NCBI GenBank assembly: GCA_030680415.1
Contig: JAUXVE010000020.1
Location: 1 to 49,136 of the forward strand
Length of the DNA stretch: 49,136 nucleotides
Reading direction: 5' to 3'
Source: Rubrivivax sp.
GTDB lineage: Bacteria; Pseudomonadota; Gammaproteobacteria; Burkholderiales; Burkholderiaceae_C
Below, piece by piece: positions 33,949-43,213 of this stretch. How positions within the stretch are numbered: the stretch's first letter is position 1; every line of letters begins with the position of its first letter. A program made the translations under genes and the position numbers. A model generated the notes under the pieces. That model was given only the letters and a program-made list of their open reading frames with translations. It did not search any database and was not told where the DNA came from.

Positions 33949-35037
33949 TCAGGCGCCCTTGGCCGCGGCGGCGCGGCGCTGCCAGCGCAGCCGGTAGTGG
34001 ATCAGCGTGTCGCAGGCCAGCAGCGTGAACAGCAGCAGGCCCTGGAAGACGCCGGTGATCGACTTGGGCAGCGCCATGCGCGACTGCGCCAGTTCGCCGC
34101 CGATATAGAACATGCTCATCAGGATGCCCGACAGCACGATGCCCACCGGGTGCAGCCGCCCGACGAAGGCGACGATGATTGCGGCGAAGCCGTAGCCGAC
34201 CGGCACGTAGGGCGTGAGCTGGCCCAGCGGCCCGGCGGCCTCCAGCGCGCCGGCCAGCCCGGCCATGCCGCCGGACAGCAGCAGCGCCGTCCACAGCGCG
34301 CTGCGCGACGAGAAGCCGGCGTAGCGCGCCGCCAGCGGCGCCAGGCCGCCGACCTGCTGCGCGAAGCCGCGGTAGGTGCGGAACAGGAAGACCCAGAAGG
34401 CGCCCACCGCGACGAGCGCGATCAGCGTGCCGATGTGCGCGCGCAGCCCGGGCACCAGCCGCGGGATGCGCGACTCGGGCAGGAAGTTGATGGTCTGCGG
34501 GAAGTTGTAGCCCTGCGGGTCCTTCCAGGGGCCGTAGACGAGGTAGTTCAGCACCATCGCGGCGACATAGACCAGCATCAGGCTGACCAGGATCTCGTTG
34601 GCGTTGAAGCGGTCGCGCAGCCACGCCACGATGGCCGCCCAGGCCATGCCGCCGAGCACGCCGGCGAGCAGGATCGCTGCGACGATGCCGCGGCCCATCC
34701 AGGCCAGGTGCGGGCCGGCCTGCATCGCCACCCAGCCGCCGGCCAGCGCGCCGACGACGAACTGGCCCTCGGCGCCGATGTTCCAGACATTGCTGCGAAA
34801 GCACACCGCCAGCCCGAGCGCGATCAGGATCAGCGGCGTGGCCTTGATCGACAGTTCCGACAGCGCATACAGGCTCTTCACCGGCTCGACGAAGAACATC
34901 TGCAGGCCGCGCAGCGGATCCTTGCCGAGGATCAGGAACAGGCCGACGCCGATCAGCACCGTGATCGCCAGCGCCAGCAGCGGCGAGAGGCCGGACATCA
35001 GCCGGCTCGGTTGCGGGCGCGCCTCGAGCTTGAGCAT
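33949..35037 (-). CDS. ABC transporter permease, nucleoside/BMP-associated (first)
   Basis: 362 residues, BPD_transp_2 family, YufP/NupP-like. Features are LSIKATPLILIALGLAVCFR, SNVWNIGAEGQFVVGALAGG and FNANEILVSLMLVYVAAMVL, with GYGFAAIIVAFVGRLHPVGI towards the end. It has about nine to ten helices. It pairs with the second permease and the ATPase upstream; the gene order ATPase-permease-permease is standard for BMP systems. There are two bases between the ATPase stop and this ATG. Confidence 0.93.
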   Translation of the reverse strand: MLKLEARPQPSRLMSGLSPLLALAITVLIGVGLFLILGKDPLRGLQMFFVEPVKSLYALSELSIKATPLILIALGLAVCFRSNVWNIGAEGQFVVGALAGGWVAMQAGPHLAWMGRGIVAAILLAGVLGGMAWAAIVAWLRDRFNANEILVSLMLVYVAAMVLNYLVYGPWKDPQGYNFPQTINFLPESRIPRLVPGLRAHIGTLIALVAVGAFWVFLFRTYRGFAQQVGGLAPLAARYAGFSSRSALWTALLLSGGMAGLAGALEAAGPLGQLTPYVPVGYGFAAIIVAFVGRLHPVGIVLSGILMSMFYIGGELAQSRMALPKSITGVFQGLLLFTLLACDTLIHYRLRWQRRAAAAKGA

Positions 35038-35039
35038 GC

Positions 35040-36572
35040 TCAGGCCTTGGCGCCGGCCAGGGTGGACGGCGCGCCGGGCCACAGCCCCGACATCCACTCG
35101 CCGATGGTCTCTACCGACGCCTCATGCACCGGCACGTTCGGCGACAGCCGGCCCTTCGCGATGACCAGCAAACGGTCGCTGATCTCGAACAGCTCGTCGA
35201 GTTCCTCGCTGACGATCAGCAGCGCGCAGCCGCCGTCGCGCAGTGCGAGCAGTTCGCCGCGGATCTGCGCCGCGGCGCCGACGTCCACCCCCCACGTCGG
35301 CTGGCTGACGATGAGCAGCTTCGGCTTGGCGCTGATCTCGCGGCCGACGAGAAACTTCTGCAGGTTGCCGCCGGACAGGCTCCTGGCGCTGCTGCCGGCG
35401 CCGCCGCCGTGGACGTTGAAGCGCGCGATGATGTCCTGCGCCATGCGCTCGACGCGGCGGACGTTCACCCAGCCGCTGCGCGAAACATGCTCCGTGCGCG
35501 TGAGCAGCGTGTTTTGCGCCAGGCTGAGCGTCGGCACGGCGCCGCGGCCCAGCCGCTCTTCGGGTACGAAGTGCAGGCCCGCCCTGCGCCGCCGGCGCGG
35601 CGAGTGCCGGCCGATCGGCTGGCCGAAGAGCGTGACCGCCGCCGGCGCCGCGCGCGGATCCTCGCCCGACAGCGCGGCCATCAATTCCTGCTGGCCGTTG
35701 CCCGAGACGCCGGCGACGCCGACGATCTCGCCGGCGCGCACTTCGAAGCCGATGTCGCGCAGGTCCATGCCGAAGGCGTCCTGCCGCGCCAGGTTCAGGC
35801 CCTGGACGCGCAGCACCACCTCGCCGGCCGTCTGCGCCCGCTGCTGCAGCTGCGGCGGCTCGGCGCCGATCATCAGCTGCGACAGGCTGGCGTTGCTCTC
35901 CTGCGCCGGGTCGACCTCGCCGGTGACCCTGCCGCCGCGCAGCACCGTGCAGTGGTGGCACAGGGCGCGGATCTCGTCGAGCTTGTGGCTGATGTAGAGG
36001 ATGCTGCAGCCTCTTTCGGCCAGCAAGCGCAGCGTGACGAAGAGCTTGTCCACCGCCTGCGGCGTGAGCACCGAGGTCGGTTCGTCCAGGATCAGCAGCT
36101 GCGGGTCGGTGAGCAGCGCACGCACGATCTCGACGCGCTGGCGCTCGCCCACCGACAGCGTGTGCACCGGGCGCTGCGGCTCGACGTCCAGGCCGTAGCT
36201 GTGCGCGACTTCGACGATGCGGCGCGTCACCTCGGGCAGCTTCAGGGTCTTGTCCAGGCCGAGCCAGACGTTTTCCGCAGCGGTCAGCGTGTCGAACAGC
36301 GAGAAGTGCTGGTAGACCATGCTGATGCCCAGCCGCCGCGCCTGCGCCGGGCTGGCGACGGCGACGCGCTGGCCGTTCCAGAAGATTTCGCCTGCGTCGG
36401 GCTGCACGGCGCCGTAGATGATCTTCATCAGCGTGCTTTTTCCCGCGCCGTTCTCGCCCAGCACGGCGTGGATCTGGCCCGGCTCGACGCGCAGGTCGAT
36501 GCCGTCGTTGGCACGCACTGCCGGGTACTGTTTGCTGATGCCGACGAGTTCGAGGCGCAGGCCGGATGTCAT
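35040..36572 (-). CDS. ABC transporter ATP-binding protein, duplicated, nucleoside type
   Basis: 510 residues with two fused ATPase domains (about 5-245 and 265-500). The first is complete: Walker A GENGAGKST, Q-loop MVYQHF, signature LSVGERQRVEI, Walker B LLILDEPTSVL. The second has a degenerate P-loop (GVSGNGQQEL, lacking GKS) and the signature LSGGNLQKFLVGREI, as usual in this RbsA/NupO-like family. It energises import through the two downstream permeases. Its ATG overlaps the guaD stop by four bases, tying uptake to guanine breakdown. Confidence 0.95.
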   Translation of the reverse strand: MTSGLRLELVGISKQYPAVRANDGIDLRVEPGQIHAVLGENGAGKSTLMKIIYGAVQPDAGEIFWNGQRVAVASPAQARRLGISMVYQHFSLFDTLTAAENVWLGLDKTLKLPEVTRRIVEVAHSYGLDVEPQRPVHTLSVGERQRVEIVRALLTDPQLLILDEPTSVLTPQAVDKLFVTLRLLAERGCSILYISHKLDEIRALCHHCTVLRGGRVTGEVDPAQESNASLSQLMIGAEPPQLQQRAQTAGEVVLRVQGLNLARQDAFGMDLRDIGFEVRAGEIVGVAGVSGNGQQELMAALSGEDPRAAPAAVTLFGQPIGRHSPRRRRRAGLHFVPEERLGRGAVPTLSLAQNTLLTRTEHVSRSGWVNVRRVERMAQDIIARFNVHGGGAGSSARSLSGGNLQKFLVGREISAKPKLLIVSQPTWGVDVGAAAQIRGELLALRDGGCALLIVSEELDELFEISDRLLVIAKGRLSPNVPVHEASVETIGEWMSGLWPGAPSTLAGAKA

Positions 36573-37873
36573 GCACGATCCCTCTCGTAGCGCTGCCGGC
36601 CGGCGACCCAGGTGCGGACGAGGTGGCGCTCGTCGGACAGCAGCATCCAGGCGAAGACCTTCTCATGCAAGTCGCGCGCCACGCGCTGGCGCTGGCCGTC
36701 GACGGGGCCCACGGACCAGTCCCACAGGCACAGGTCGGCCAGCAGGCCGGGCTCGAGCAGGCCGATCTCGTGGCCCAGCTGCAGTGCCTGGGCGGCGCCG
36801 CGGGTGGCGGCGTGCAGGGCGACCCAGGCCGTGAGGTCGTGCCCGCTGTCCTTGCCCAGCAGGGCCTGCACCTTGTAGCCGTCGGCCAGCGTGCGCTGCA
36901 TCGACAGGCTGGTGCCGCCGCCGACGTCGCTGGCCACGCTGACCTGGACGCCGGCGGCGGCGGTGGCCGGCCAGTCGAACAGGCCGCTGCCCAGGAACAG
37001 GTTCGAGCTCGGGCAGAAGGCGATCTGCGCGCCGGCCTCGTGCAGCGCGGCGCGGTCTGCGGCGTCGAGCCAGATGCCGTGCGCCAGCACCGAACGCGCA
37101 TGCAGCAGGCCGGCGCCGGCGTAGACGTCGAGGTAGCTGCGCGAGCGCGGGAACAGCTCGCCCACCCAGCGCACCTCGTCGCGGTTCTCGGCCACGTGCG
37201 TCTGCAGGTACAGCGTGGGGTCGGCACGGCACAGCGCGCCGGCCATTGCCAGTTGCGCGGGCGTGCTGGTGGGCGCGAAGCGCACCGTCACGGCGTAGGC
37301 GTTGCGGCCGCGGCCGTGCCAGCGCTGGATGAGGTCGACGCAGTCCCGCTCGGCGCCGGCCACGTCGTCGCGCAGGCCGTCGGGGGCGTGGCGGTCCATC
37401 AGCACCTTGCCGGCGACGATGCGCATGCCGCGTTCGCTCGCCGCTTCGAACAGCGCCTCGGCCGAGGCCTTGTGCACGGTGGGGAAGACCACCGCCGCGG
37501 TGGTGCCGTGGGCCAGCAGCGCGTCGAGGAACAGCGCCGAGCCGGCGGCGGCCACCGCCGGGTCGGCCCAGGCACGTTCGGCAGGGAAGGTGTAGGTGTG
37601 CAGCCAGTCGAGCAGCTCGGTGCCGAAGCTGGCCATGACGCCGAGCTGCGGGCTGTGCACGTGCGTGTCGACGAAACCCGGCATCAGCAGCCGGCCGCGC
37701 TGGTCTTCGCGTATCCACTCGGGGCCGGGGTCTGCGGCCTGCACGCCGGCGATGCGGCCGTCGTCGCCGACCAGCAGCCAGTGGTCGGGGCGCCAGCGCA
37801 CCGCCTGCGGATCCGTTACGCCCCAGTGCGGGGCGCTGGGGAAGTCCAGCAGGTCGGCGTGAATGGCGATCAT
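36569..37873 (-). CDS. guaD: Guanine deaminase
   Basis: 434 residues, amidohydrolase superfamily. It hydrolyses guanine to xanthine and ammonia, feeding xanthine dehydrogenase encoded divergently next door. The zinc motif is GFVDTHVHSPQLGVMASFG. Later metal ligands and active-site residues lie in LQTHVAENRDEVRWV, VLAHGIWLD and FCPSSNLFLGSGLFDW, with the catalytic Asp in VASDVGGGTS. ATG 37873 was chosen as the first start giving the usual N-terminus. It is the first gene of the transporter operon. Confidence 0.94.
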   Translation of the reverse strand: MIAIHADLLDFPSAPHWGVTDPQAVRWRPDHWLLVGDDGRIAGVQAADPGPEWIREDQRGRLLMPGFVDTHVHSPQLGVMASFGTELLDWLHTYTFPAERAWADPAVAAAGSALFLDALLAHGTTAAVVFPTVHKASAEALFEAASERGMRIVAGKVLMDRHAPDGLRDDVAGAERDCVDLIQRWHGRGRNAYAVTVRFAPTSTPAQLAMAGALCRADPTLYLQTHVAENRDEVRWVGELFPRSRSYLDVYAGAGLLHARSVLAHGIWLDAADRAALHEAGAQIAFCPSSNLFLGSGLFDWPATAAAGVQVSVASDVGGGTSLSMQRTLADGYKVQALLGKDSGHDLTAWVALHAATRGAAQALQLGHEIGLLEPGLLADLCLWDWSVGPVDGQRQRVARDLHEKVFAWMLLSDERHLVRTWVAGRQRYERDRA

Positions 37874-38105
37874 GCGGCGGCCCGGGACGGCAGGCGCAGG
37901 CAGGTGGATTGGAGGGCGGCGTCGGCGACACGCCCTTCGGTGAGCCCGCACAACGAGACCCGGACGAAGTGGTGGTCTATGGTGTCGAGATCGACGCGTG
38001 TCACGATGCGGCCGATCTTATAGACACAATTTCCGGCAAGCTGTCCGCACCGGCGCATCACGCGCTACCTTTCGGGTAAGTCCTTAAGCTTCCGCCCTGC
38101 CGCTC
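37874..38105. promoter_or_regulatory. Divergent control region guaD / xdhA
   Basis: 232 bp between the guaD-transporter operon (minus) and xdhABC (plus). Most is GC-rich, but 38013-38036 is an AT-rich patch (TCTTATAGACACAATTTCC) that offers TATAAG as a minus-strand -10 hexamer. It is the best candidate for promoters and an operator of a purine-responsive regulator. No regulator gene is nearby and no clear palindrome was found. A minus-strand frame across 37870-38061 is open but shows no protein character. Confidence 0.4.
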
Positions 38106-39596
38106 ATGAAACCACGCCCCATCCGCTTCTTCCACCGCGGCGCGGTGGTCAGCATCACCGGCGCAGCGCCCACGCGCACGGTGCTCGAATGGCTGCGCGA
38201 GGACGCGCGCTGCACCGGCACCAAGGAGGGCTGCGCCGAAGGCGACTGCGGCGCCTGCATGGTGGTGGTGGGCGAGCTCGACGCCCGGGGCGGCCTGAAC
38301 CTGCAGCCGGTCAACGCCTGCATCCGTTTCCTGCCCACGCTCGACGGCAAGGCGCTGTTCACGGTGGAGGACGTGGCCTTGCCCGACGGTGCGCTGCACC
38401 CGGTGCAGCAGGCGATGGTCGATGGCCACGGCTCGCAATGCGGCTTCTGCACGCCGGGTTTCGTGATGTCGCTGTGGGCTTGTTTCCAGCGCCACCAGGC
38501 CGCCGGCACGGCGCCGACGCGGCAGCAGCTGGCCGACGACCTGTCGGGCAACCTGTGCCGCTGTACCGGCTACCGGCCCATCCTCGACGCCGGGCAGCGC
38601 GCCTTCGAAGGGCCGGCGCCGGTGCTCGACCACGCTGCCGTGGCGGCGGCGCTGCGCACCTTGAACGACGCACCAGCGCTGCACTATGTGCCAGCGCACG
38701 GTGCGCCGGGTTTCCACGCCCCGCGCACCCTGGACGACTTCGCTGCGCTGCGCGAGTCGCTGCCGGCGGCCCGGTTGCTGGCCGGCGGCACCGACATCGG
38801 TCTGTGGGTGACCAAGCAGCTGCGCGACCTCGGCGAGCTGATCACCATCGGCGAAGTCGCCGAACTCAGGCGCATCGAGGTGCAGGCCGACCGCATCGTC
38901 ATCGGCGCTGCGGCGTCGCTGGAAGACGCCTGGCGCGCGCTGGTGGCCGAATGGCCGGCCTTGCGTGACGTCTGGCTGCGTTTTGCGGCGCTGCCGCTGC
39001 GCGTGGCGGGCACGATGGGAGGCAACGTCGCCAACGGCTCGCCGATCGGCGATGCGGCGCCGGTGCTGATGGCGCTGGGCGCGAGCATCGTGCTGCGCCG
39101 CGGCCAGCGGGTGCGTTCGCTGCCGCTGGAAGACTTCTATGTCGACTACATGAAGAACCGCCTCGAAGCCGGCGAGTTCGTACAGTCGCTGGAGGTGCCG
39201 CGCCGCGGCGGCCGGGCGCAGGCCGTGCGCGCCTACAAGATTTCCAAGCGCTACGACTGCGACATCTCGGCCGTCTGCGCTGCGCTGGCGATCGAGCTCG
39301 ACGGTGGTCGCATCGGCGCCGCCCGGCTGGCCTACGGCGGCATGGCGGCCACCGTGCGCCGGGCGACGCAGGCCGAAGCCGCGCTGCTCGGCCAGGCCTG
39401 GTCGGAGACCACGCTGCAGGCCGCGATGGCGGCGCTGGCGAACGACTACGCGCCGCTCACCGACATGCGCGCCGGCGCCGGCTACCGCATGCAGGTGGCG
39501 CAGAACCTGCTGCGCCGCTTCTGGCTCGAGACGCGCCCCGTCGACCCCTTGCCCGAGAGCGCCGTCAACGTCTGGGCGCGCGAGGAGAGCGCATGA
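38106..39596 (+). CDS. xdhA: Xanthine dehydrogenase small subunit (FeS/FAD)
   Basis: 496 residues. The first plant-type [2Fe-2S] cluster uses Cys43, Cys48, Cys51 (EGCAEGDCGAC) and Cys72. The second uses Cys112, Cys115 (QCGFCTPGF) and Cys151, Cys153 (NLCRCTGYRP). The FAD domain (about 200-370) shows ARLLAGGTDIGLWV and the GTMGGNVANGSPIGD turn, then the CO-dehydrogenase flavoprotein C-terminal domain. Together with XdhB it oxidises hypoxanthine and xanthine to urate with NAD. The stop overlaps the xdhB start. Confidence 0.96.
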   Translation: MKPRPIRFFHRGAVVSITGAAPTRTVLEWLREDARCTGTKEGCAEGDCGACMVVVGELDARGGLNLQPVNACIRFLPTLDGKALFTVEDVALPDGALHPVQQAMVDGHGSQCGFCTPGFVMSLWACFQRHQAAGTAPTRQQLADDLSGNLCRCTGYRPILDAGQRAFEGPAPVLDHAAVAAALRTLNDAPALHYVPAHGAPGFHAPRTLDDFAALRESLPAARLLAGGTDIGLWVTKQLRDLGELITIGEVAELRRIEVQADRIVIGAAASLEDAWRALVAEWPALRDVWLRFAALPLRVAGTMGGNVANGSPIGDAAPVLMALGASIVLRRGQRVRSLPLEDFYVDYMKNRLEAGEFVQSLEVPRRGGRAQAVRAYKISKRYDCDISAVCAALAIELDGGRIGAARLAYGGMAATVRRATQAEAALLGQAWSETTLQAAMAALANDYAPLTDMRAGAGYRMQVAQNLLRRFWLETRPVDPLPESAVNVWAREESA

Positions 39597-41956
39597 ACAG
39601 GCCCCTGGACCTGCCCGACAGCGCCAGCGCCTACACACAGGTGGGCGTGAGCCAGGCGCACGAATCGGCGCACCTGCACGTCGCCGGCTGCGCGCCCTAC
39701 ACCGACGACCTGCCCGAAGTCGCGGGCACGCTGCACGCCGCGCTGGGGCTGTCGCCTCTGGCGCACGGGGTCATCGACGCCCTCGACCTGGAAGCGCTGC
39801 GCACGATGCCCGGCGTGGTGGACGTGTTCTCGGCGCGCGACATCCCGGGCCGCAACGACTGCGGCTCGCTGGTCCACGACGACCCGATCCTGGCCGGCGA
39901 GGCCGGCGCCGCGCTGCGTTACCTGGGGCAGCCGGTGTTTGCCGTCGTCGCCACGACGCGCGATGCGGCACGGCGGGCCGCGGCGCGGGCACGCGAGGTG
40001 ATTCGCGCCACGGCACTGCCCCCGGTCCTGACGCCGCAGCAAGCGCACGCCGCGCAGCAGTATGTGGTGCCGCCGATGCACCTGCAACGCGGCGACGCGG
40101 CCGCCGCCATCGCCGCAGCGCCGCAGCGCATGAGGCGCAGTTTCGACGTCGGCGGCCAGGAGCATTTCTACCTCGAGGGGCAGATCTCCTACGCGCTGCC
40201 GCAGGAAGGCGGCGGCATCAAGGTGCTGTGCTCGACGCAGCACCCCAGCGAGATGCAGCACCTGGTGGCGCAGGCGCTGCAGCGCCCGGCGCACGCGGTG
40301 CAGGTGGAATGCCGCCGCATGGGCGGCGGCTTCGGCGGCAAGGAATCGCAGTCGGCCTTGTTCGCCTGCGTGGCCGCGGTGGCGGCGGCGCGGCTGCGGC
40401 GCCCGGTGAAGCTGCGCCTGGACCGCGACGACGACTTCCTGGTCACCGGCCGCCGCCACTGCTTCCACTACGAGGCCGAGGTCGGCTTCGACGACGCTGG
40501 CCGCATCCTCGGCGCCGAGGTCACGATGGTCTCGCGCGCCGGCCACTCGGCCGACCTGTCGGGCCCGGTGATGACGCGTGCGCTGTGCCACTTCGACAAC
40601 GCCTACTGGCTGCCGGCGGTGGCCGTGCACGGCTATGCCGGCAAGACGAACACGCAGAGCAGCACCGCGTTCCGCGGCTTCGGCGGGCCGCAGGGGGCGT
40701 TTGCGATTGAGTACCTGCTCGACTCGGTGGCGCGCGCGCTGGGCAAGGATGCGCTGGAAGTGCGGCGGGTGAACTTCTATGGCCTGGAGTCGAACCAGGT
40801 CACGCCCTACGGCCAGGTGGTCGACGACAACATCATCCACGAGCTGGTGGCCGAACTCGAGCGCGACAGCGGCTACGCCGAACGCCGCACTGCGGTGGCC
40901 GCCTTCAACGCCACGAGCCCGGTGCTTCAGCGTGGCCTGGCGCTGACGCCGGTCAAATTCGGCATTGCCTTCAACGTCACCCACCTCAACCAGGCCGGCG
41001 CGCTGGTGCACGTCTACACCGACGGTTCGGTGCTCGTCAACCACGGCGGCACCGAGATGGGACAGGGCCTGAACACCAAGGTGGCGCAGGTGGTGGCGCA
41101 CGAGCTCGGCCTGCCCTTCGAATGTGTGCGCTGCACGGCGACCGACACCCACAAGGTTGCCAACACCTCGGCCACCGCGGCCAGCACCGGCAGCGACCTC
41201 AACGGCAAGGCGGCGCAGGACGCGGCGCGCCGCATCCGCGAGCGCCTGGCCGCCTTCGCCGCAGCACGCTGGGGCGGCGCCGCCGACGAAGTGTGTTTCG
41301 CCGACGGCGAGGTCTTCGTCGGCGGCCAGTCGATCGCCTTCGCCGAAGTGGTGGGCCTGGCCTACCTGGCGCGTGTGCAGCTGTGGAGCGACGGCTTCTA
41401 CGCCACCCCCGGCCTGAGCTGGGACAAGCAGACCATGCAGGGCCACCCCTTCCACTACTACGCCTACGGCGCCGCGGTGAGCGAGGTCGTGGTCGACACG
41501 CTCAGCGGCGAATGGAAGCTGCTGCGCGCCGACCTGTTGCACGACGCCGGGCGCTCGCTCAACCCGGCGCTGGACATCGGCCAGATCGAAGGCGCCTTCA
41601 TCCAGGGCATGGGCTGGCTGACGATGGAGGAGCTGGTGTGGCACCCCGCCGACGGCTCGCCGAAGGCCGGGTTGCTGCTGACCCACGCGCCGAGCACCTA
41701 CAAGATTCCGACTGCCAACGACTGCCCGCCGGTTTTCGACACGCGGCTGTTCGACCGCCCCAACCGCGTTGAGAGCATCCACCGCAGCAAGGCCGTCGGC
41801 GAGCCACCGTTGCTGCTGTCGTTCTCGGTGTTCTTCGCCATTCGCGATGCGATCTCGGCCGTGGCGGGCCACCGCGTCGACCCGCCGCTGCAGGCGCCGG
41901 CCACCCCCGAGGCGATCCTGCGCGCGATCAACGCCGTGTCGGCGGCGGCGGGATGA
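39593..41956 (+). CDS. xdhB: Xanthine dehydrogenase molybdopterin-binding subunit
   Basis: 787 residues, normal for XdhB. The aldehyde oxidase/xanthine dehydrogenase a/b hammerhead domain begins at about 30 (VAGCAPYTDDLPEVAGTL). Molybdopterin loops include RMGGGFGGKESQSALFACV, AFRGFGGPQGAFAIEYL and GGTEMGQGLNTKVAQVVAHE. The catalytic Glu lies in AVGEPPLLLSFSVFFAIRDA. The Mo cofactor site is complete. It overlaps xdhA and xdhC by four bases each (ATGA). Confidence 0.96.
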   Translation: MNRPLDLPDSASAYTQVGVSQAHESAHLHVAGCAPYTDDLPEVAGTLHAALGLSPLAHGVIDALDLEALRTMPGVVDVFSARDIPGRNDCGSLVHDDPILAGEAGAALRYLGQPVFAVVATTRDAARRAAARAREVIRATALPPVLTPQQAHAAQQYVVPPMHLQRGDAAAAIAAAPQRMRRSFDVGGQEHFYLEGQISYALPQEGGGIKVLCSTQHPSEMQHLVAQALQRPAHAVQVECRRMGGGFGGKESQSALFACVAAVAAARLRRPVKLRLDRDDDFLVTGRRHCFHYEAEVGFDDAGRILGAEVTMVSRAGHSADLSGPVMTRALCHFDNAYWLPAVAVHGYAGKTNTQSSTAFRGFGGPQGAFAIEYLLDSVARALGKDALEVRRVNFYGLESNQVTPYGQVVDDNIIHELVAELERDSGYAERRTAVAAFNATSPVLQRGLALTPVKFGIAFNVTHLNQAGALVHVYTDGSVLVNHGGTEMGQGLNTKVAQVVAHELGLPFECVRCTATDTHKVANTSATAASTGSDLNGKAAQDAARRIRERLAAFAAARWGGAADEVCFADGEVFVGGQSIAFAEVVGLAYLARVQLWSDGFYATPGLSWDKQTMQGHPFHYYAYGAAVSEVVVDTLSGEWKLLRADLLHDAGRSLNPALDIGQIEGAFIQGMGWLTMEELVWHPADGSPKAGLLLTHAPSTYKIPTANDCPPVFDTRLFDRPNRVESIHRSKAVGEPPLLLSFSVFFAIRDAISAVAGHRVDPPLQAPATPEAILRAINAVSAAAG

Positions 41957-42870
41957 CGCAGGACCCGCGCGAGGTCGCCCAACGCTGGCGCGCGGCGGCG
42001 CGGCCGGCGGTGGTGGTGGAAGTGCAAGGCACGCGCGGCTCGGTGCCGCGCGAGGCCGGCACGCGCATGCTGGTGGCGGCCGACGAAGTGCTGGGCAGCA
42101 TCGGCGGCGGGCATCTCGAATGGCAGGCGATCGCCGATGCGCGCGTGCTGCTGGCCCGCGGCAGCGGCGCGATCGAGCGGCACATCGCGCTGGGCCCGAC
42201 GCTGGGCCAGTGCTGCGGCGGCGTGGTGGATCTGCGCTACACGCTGCTCGCCGACAGCGACCCCGCATCGTGGCTCGTACCCGCGCCGCGCTTCACCTTG
42301 CAGCTCTACGGTGCCGGCCATGTCGGGCGCGCCATCGTGCGGCTGCTGGCGGGCATCGATTGCCGCGTGCAGTGGATCGACGAACGCGAGAGCGAGTTTC
42401 CCGCAGGCCCGCTGCCGCCGCACATCGAGCGTGTCTGCGTCGAGCCGGTGGCGCCTGATGTGGCGCTGGCCCCGCCGGGTGCGTACTACGCCGTGCTCAC
42501 GCACAGCCACGACCTCGACCTGGCAATCACGCAGGCGATCCTGCAGCGCGGCGACTTCGGCTGGTTCGGTCTCATCGGCTCGAAGACCAAGCGTGCGCGC
42601 TTCGAGCGCCGGCTGCGCGAGCGTGGTTTCGCAGACTCGTTGATCGAGCGCATCGTTTGCCCGATCGGCCTGCCCGGCATCGTGGGCAAGGAGCCCGAGG
42701 TGATCGCGGTGGCGGTGGTCGCGCAGATGCTGCAGCTCGGTCCAGGCGCCGGCATTCCCCCCTCTCCCGCCCAGGCGGGAGAGACATGGGCGGCGCTGCG
42801 CGCGGCCGGCTTGAGCCCTGGAACCGCGGGTATTACCCCCTCTCCCACTTGTGGGAGAGGGCTGGGGTGA
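41953..42870 (+). CDS. xdhC: XdhC molybdenum-cofactor insertion protein, tail made of repeat
   Basis: 305 residues. XdhC binds and sulfurates molybdopterin and loads it into XdhB. The N-terminal VVVEVQGTRGSVPREAGTRM and SIGGGHLEW, the CCGG motif (LGQCCGGVVDL) and the Rossmann segment LQLYGAGHVGRAIVRLL are intact. GLIGSKTKRARFERRL and CPIGLPGI close the domain by about residue 262. The remaining ~45 residues (GIPPSPAQAGETWAALRAAG on) are encoded by a half and then a full copy of the dispersed hairpin repeat, so the original stop is lost. Activity is probably kept, since the family domain is complete. Confidence 0.93.
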   Translation: MTQDPREVAQRWRAAARPAVVVEVQGTRGSVPREAGTRMLVAADEVLGSIGGGHLEWQAIADARVLLARGSGAIERHIALGPTLGQCCGGVVDLRYTLLADSDPASWLVPAPRFTLQLYGAGHVGRAIVRLLAGIDCRVQWIDERESEFPAGPLPPHIERVCVEPVAPDVALAPPGAYYAVLTHSHDLDLAITQAILQRGDFGWFGLIGSKTKRARFERRLRERGFADSLIERIVCPIGLPGIVGKEPEVIAVAVVAQMLQLGPGAGIPPSPAQAGETWAALRAAGLSPGTAGITPSPTCGRGLG

Positions 42871-42932
42871 GGGTCAGGCGTGCCCCTCCCACCCTCACCC
42901 CAACCCTCTCCCGCCCAGGCGGGAGAGGGAGC
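42757..42932. repeat. Multi-hairpin repeat, half copy plus full copy C
   Basis: CCCTCTCCCGCCCAGGCGGGAGAG at about 42761-42783 is a lone end-hairpin. After a 50 bp spacer the full element follows at 42830-42932, with the same three stems as copies A and B. 42802-42929 repeats bases 1-128 of the window. The xdhC reading frame runs through most of it to a stop at 42868-42870. Confidence 0.85.
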
Positions 42933-42939
42933 AACAGCC

Positions 42940-43101
42940 TCAGCGCCCGCTGAACACCGGTTCACGTTGGGCGGAGAACGCCGCCAGTCCTTCGCGCAGG
43001 TCTGCGCTGGCGGCACAAAGGGCCTCGCGTTCACGCAAGCGCGGGAGATCGAATTTGCCGCGAGCGATCTCGTTCAGCGATTGCTTCATGCCGCGCAAGC
43101 C
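42940..43101 (-). pseudogene. Enoyl-CoA hydratase C-terminal remnant
   Basis: GLRGMKQSLNEIARGKFDL, then LCAASADLREGLAAFSAQRE and PVFSGR with a stop at 42940-42942, is the usual end of a crotonase-family enoyl-CoA hydratase. Only about 54 of ~260 residues remain. Upstream the similarity ends abruptly at about 43101, and no start is present. The next 110 bp to the toxin stop shows no gene. Confidence 0.7.
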
Positions 43102-43213
43102 GGTCGGTCTAGGGTCGAGGCGGCGCGGTTCGACTATGTCAGCCGGACACAAAGTCGGGCTAACGGCGCGTTGGCGGCGCCGCCCAGGCACGGTACGTTG
43201 GCCACCCCGTCCG

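Noticed and set aside
37870..38061. Possible small gene in the guaD-xdhA gap (minus strand, 63 codons).
   Set aside because: It has no ribosome binding site, no recognisable family, and covers the presumed divergent promoters.
43130..43180. Integron attC-like site (GGGCTAACGGCGCGTTGG).
   Set aside because: The inner GTT half does not fit GTTRRRY with proper spacing, no second pair of sites is seen, and there is no cassette structure or integrase.
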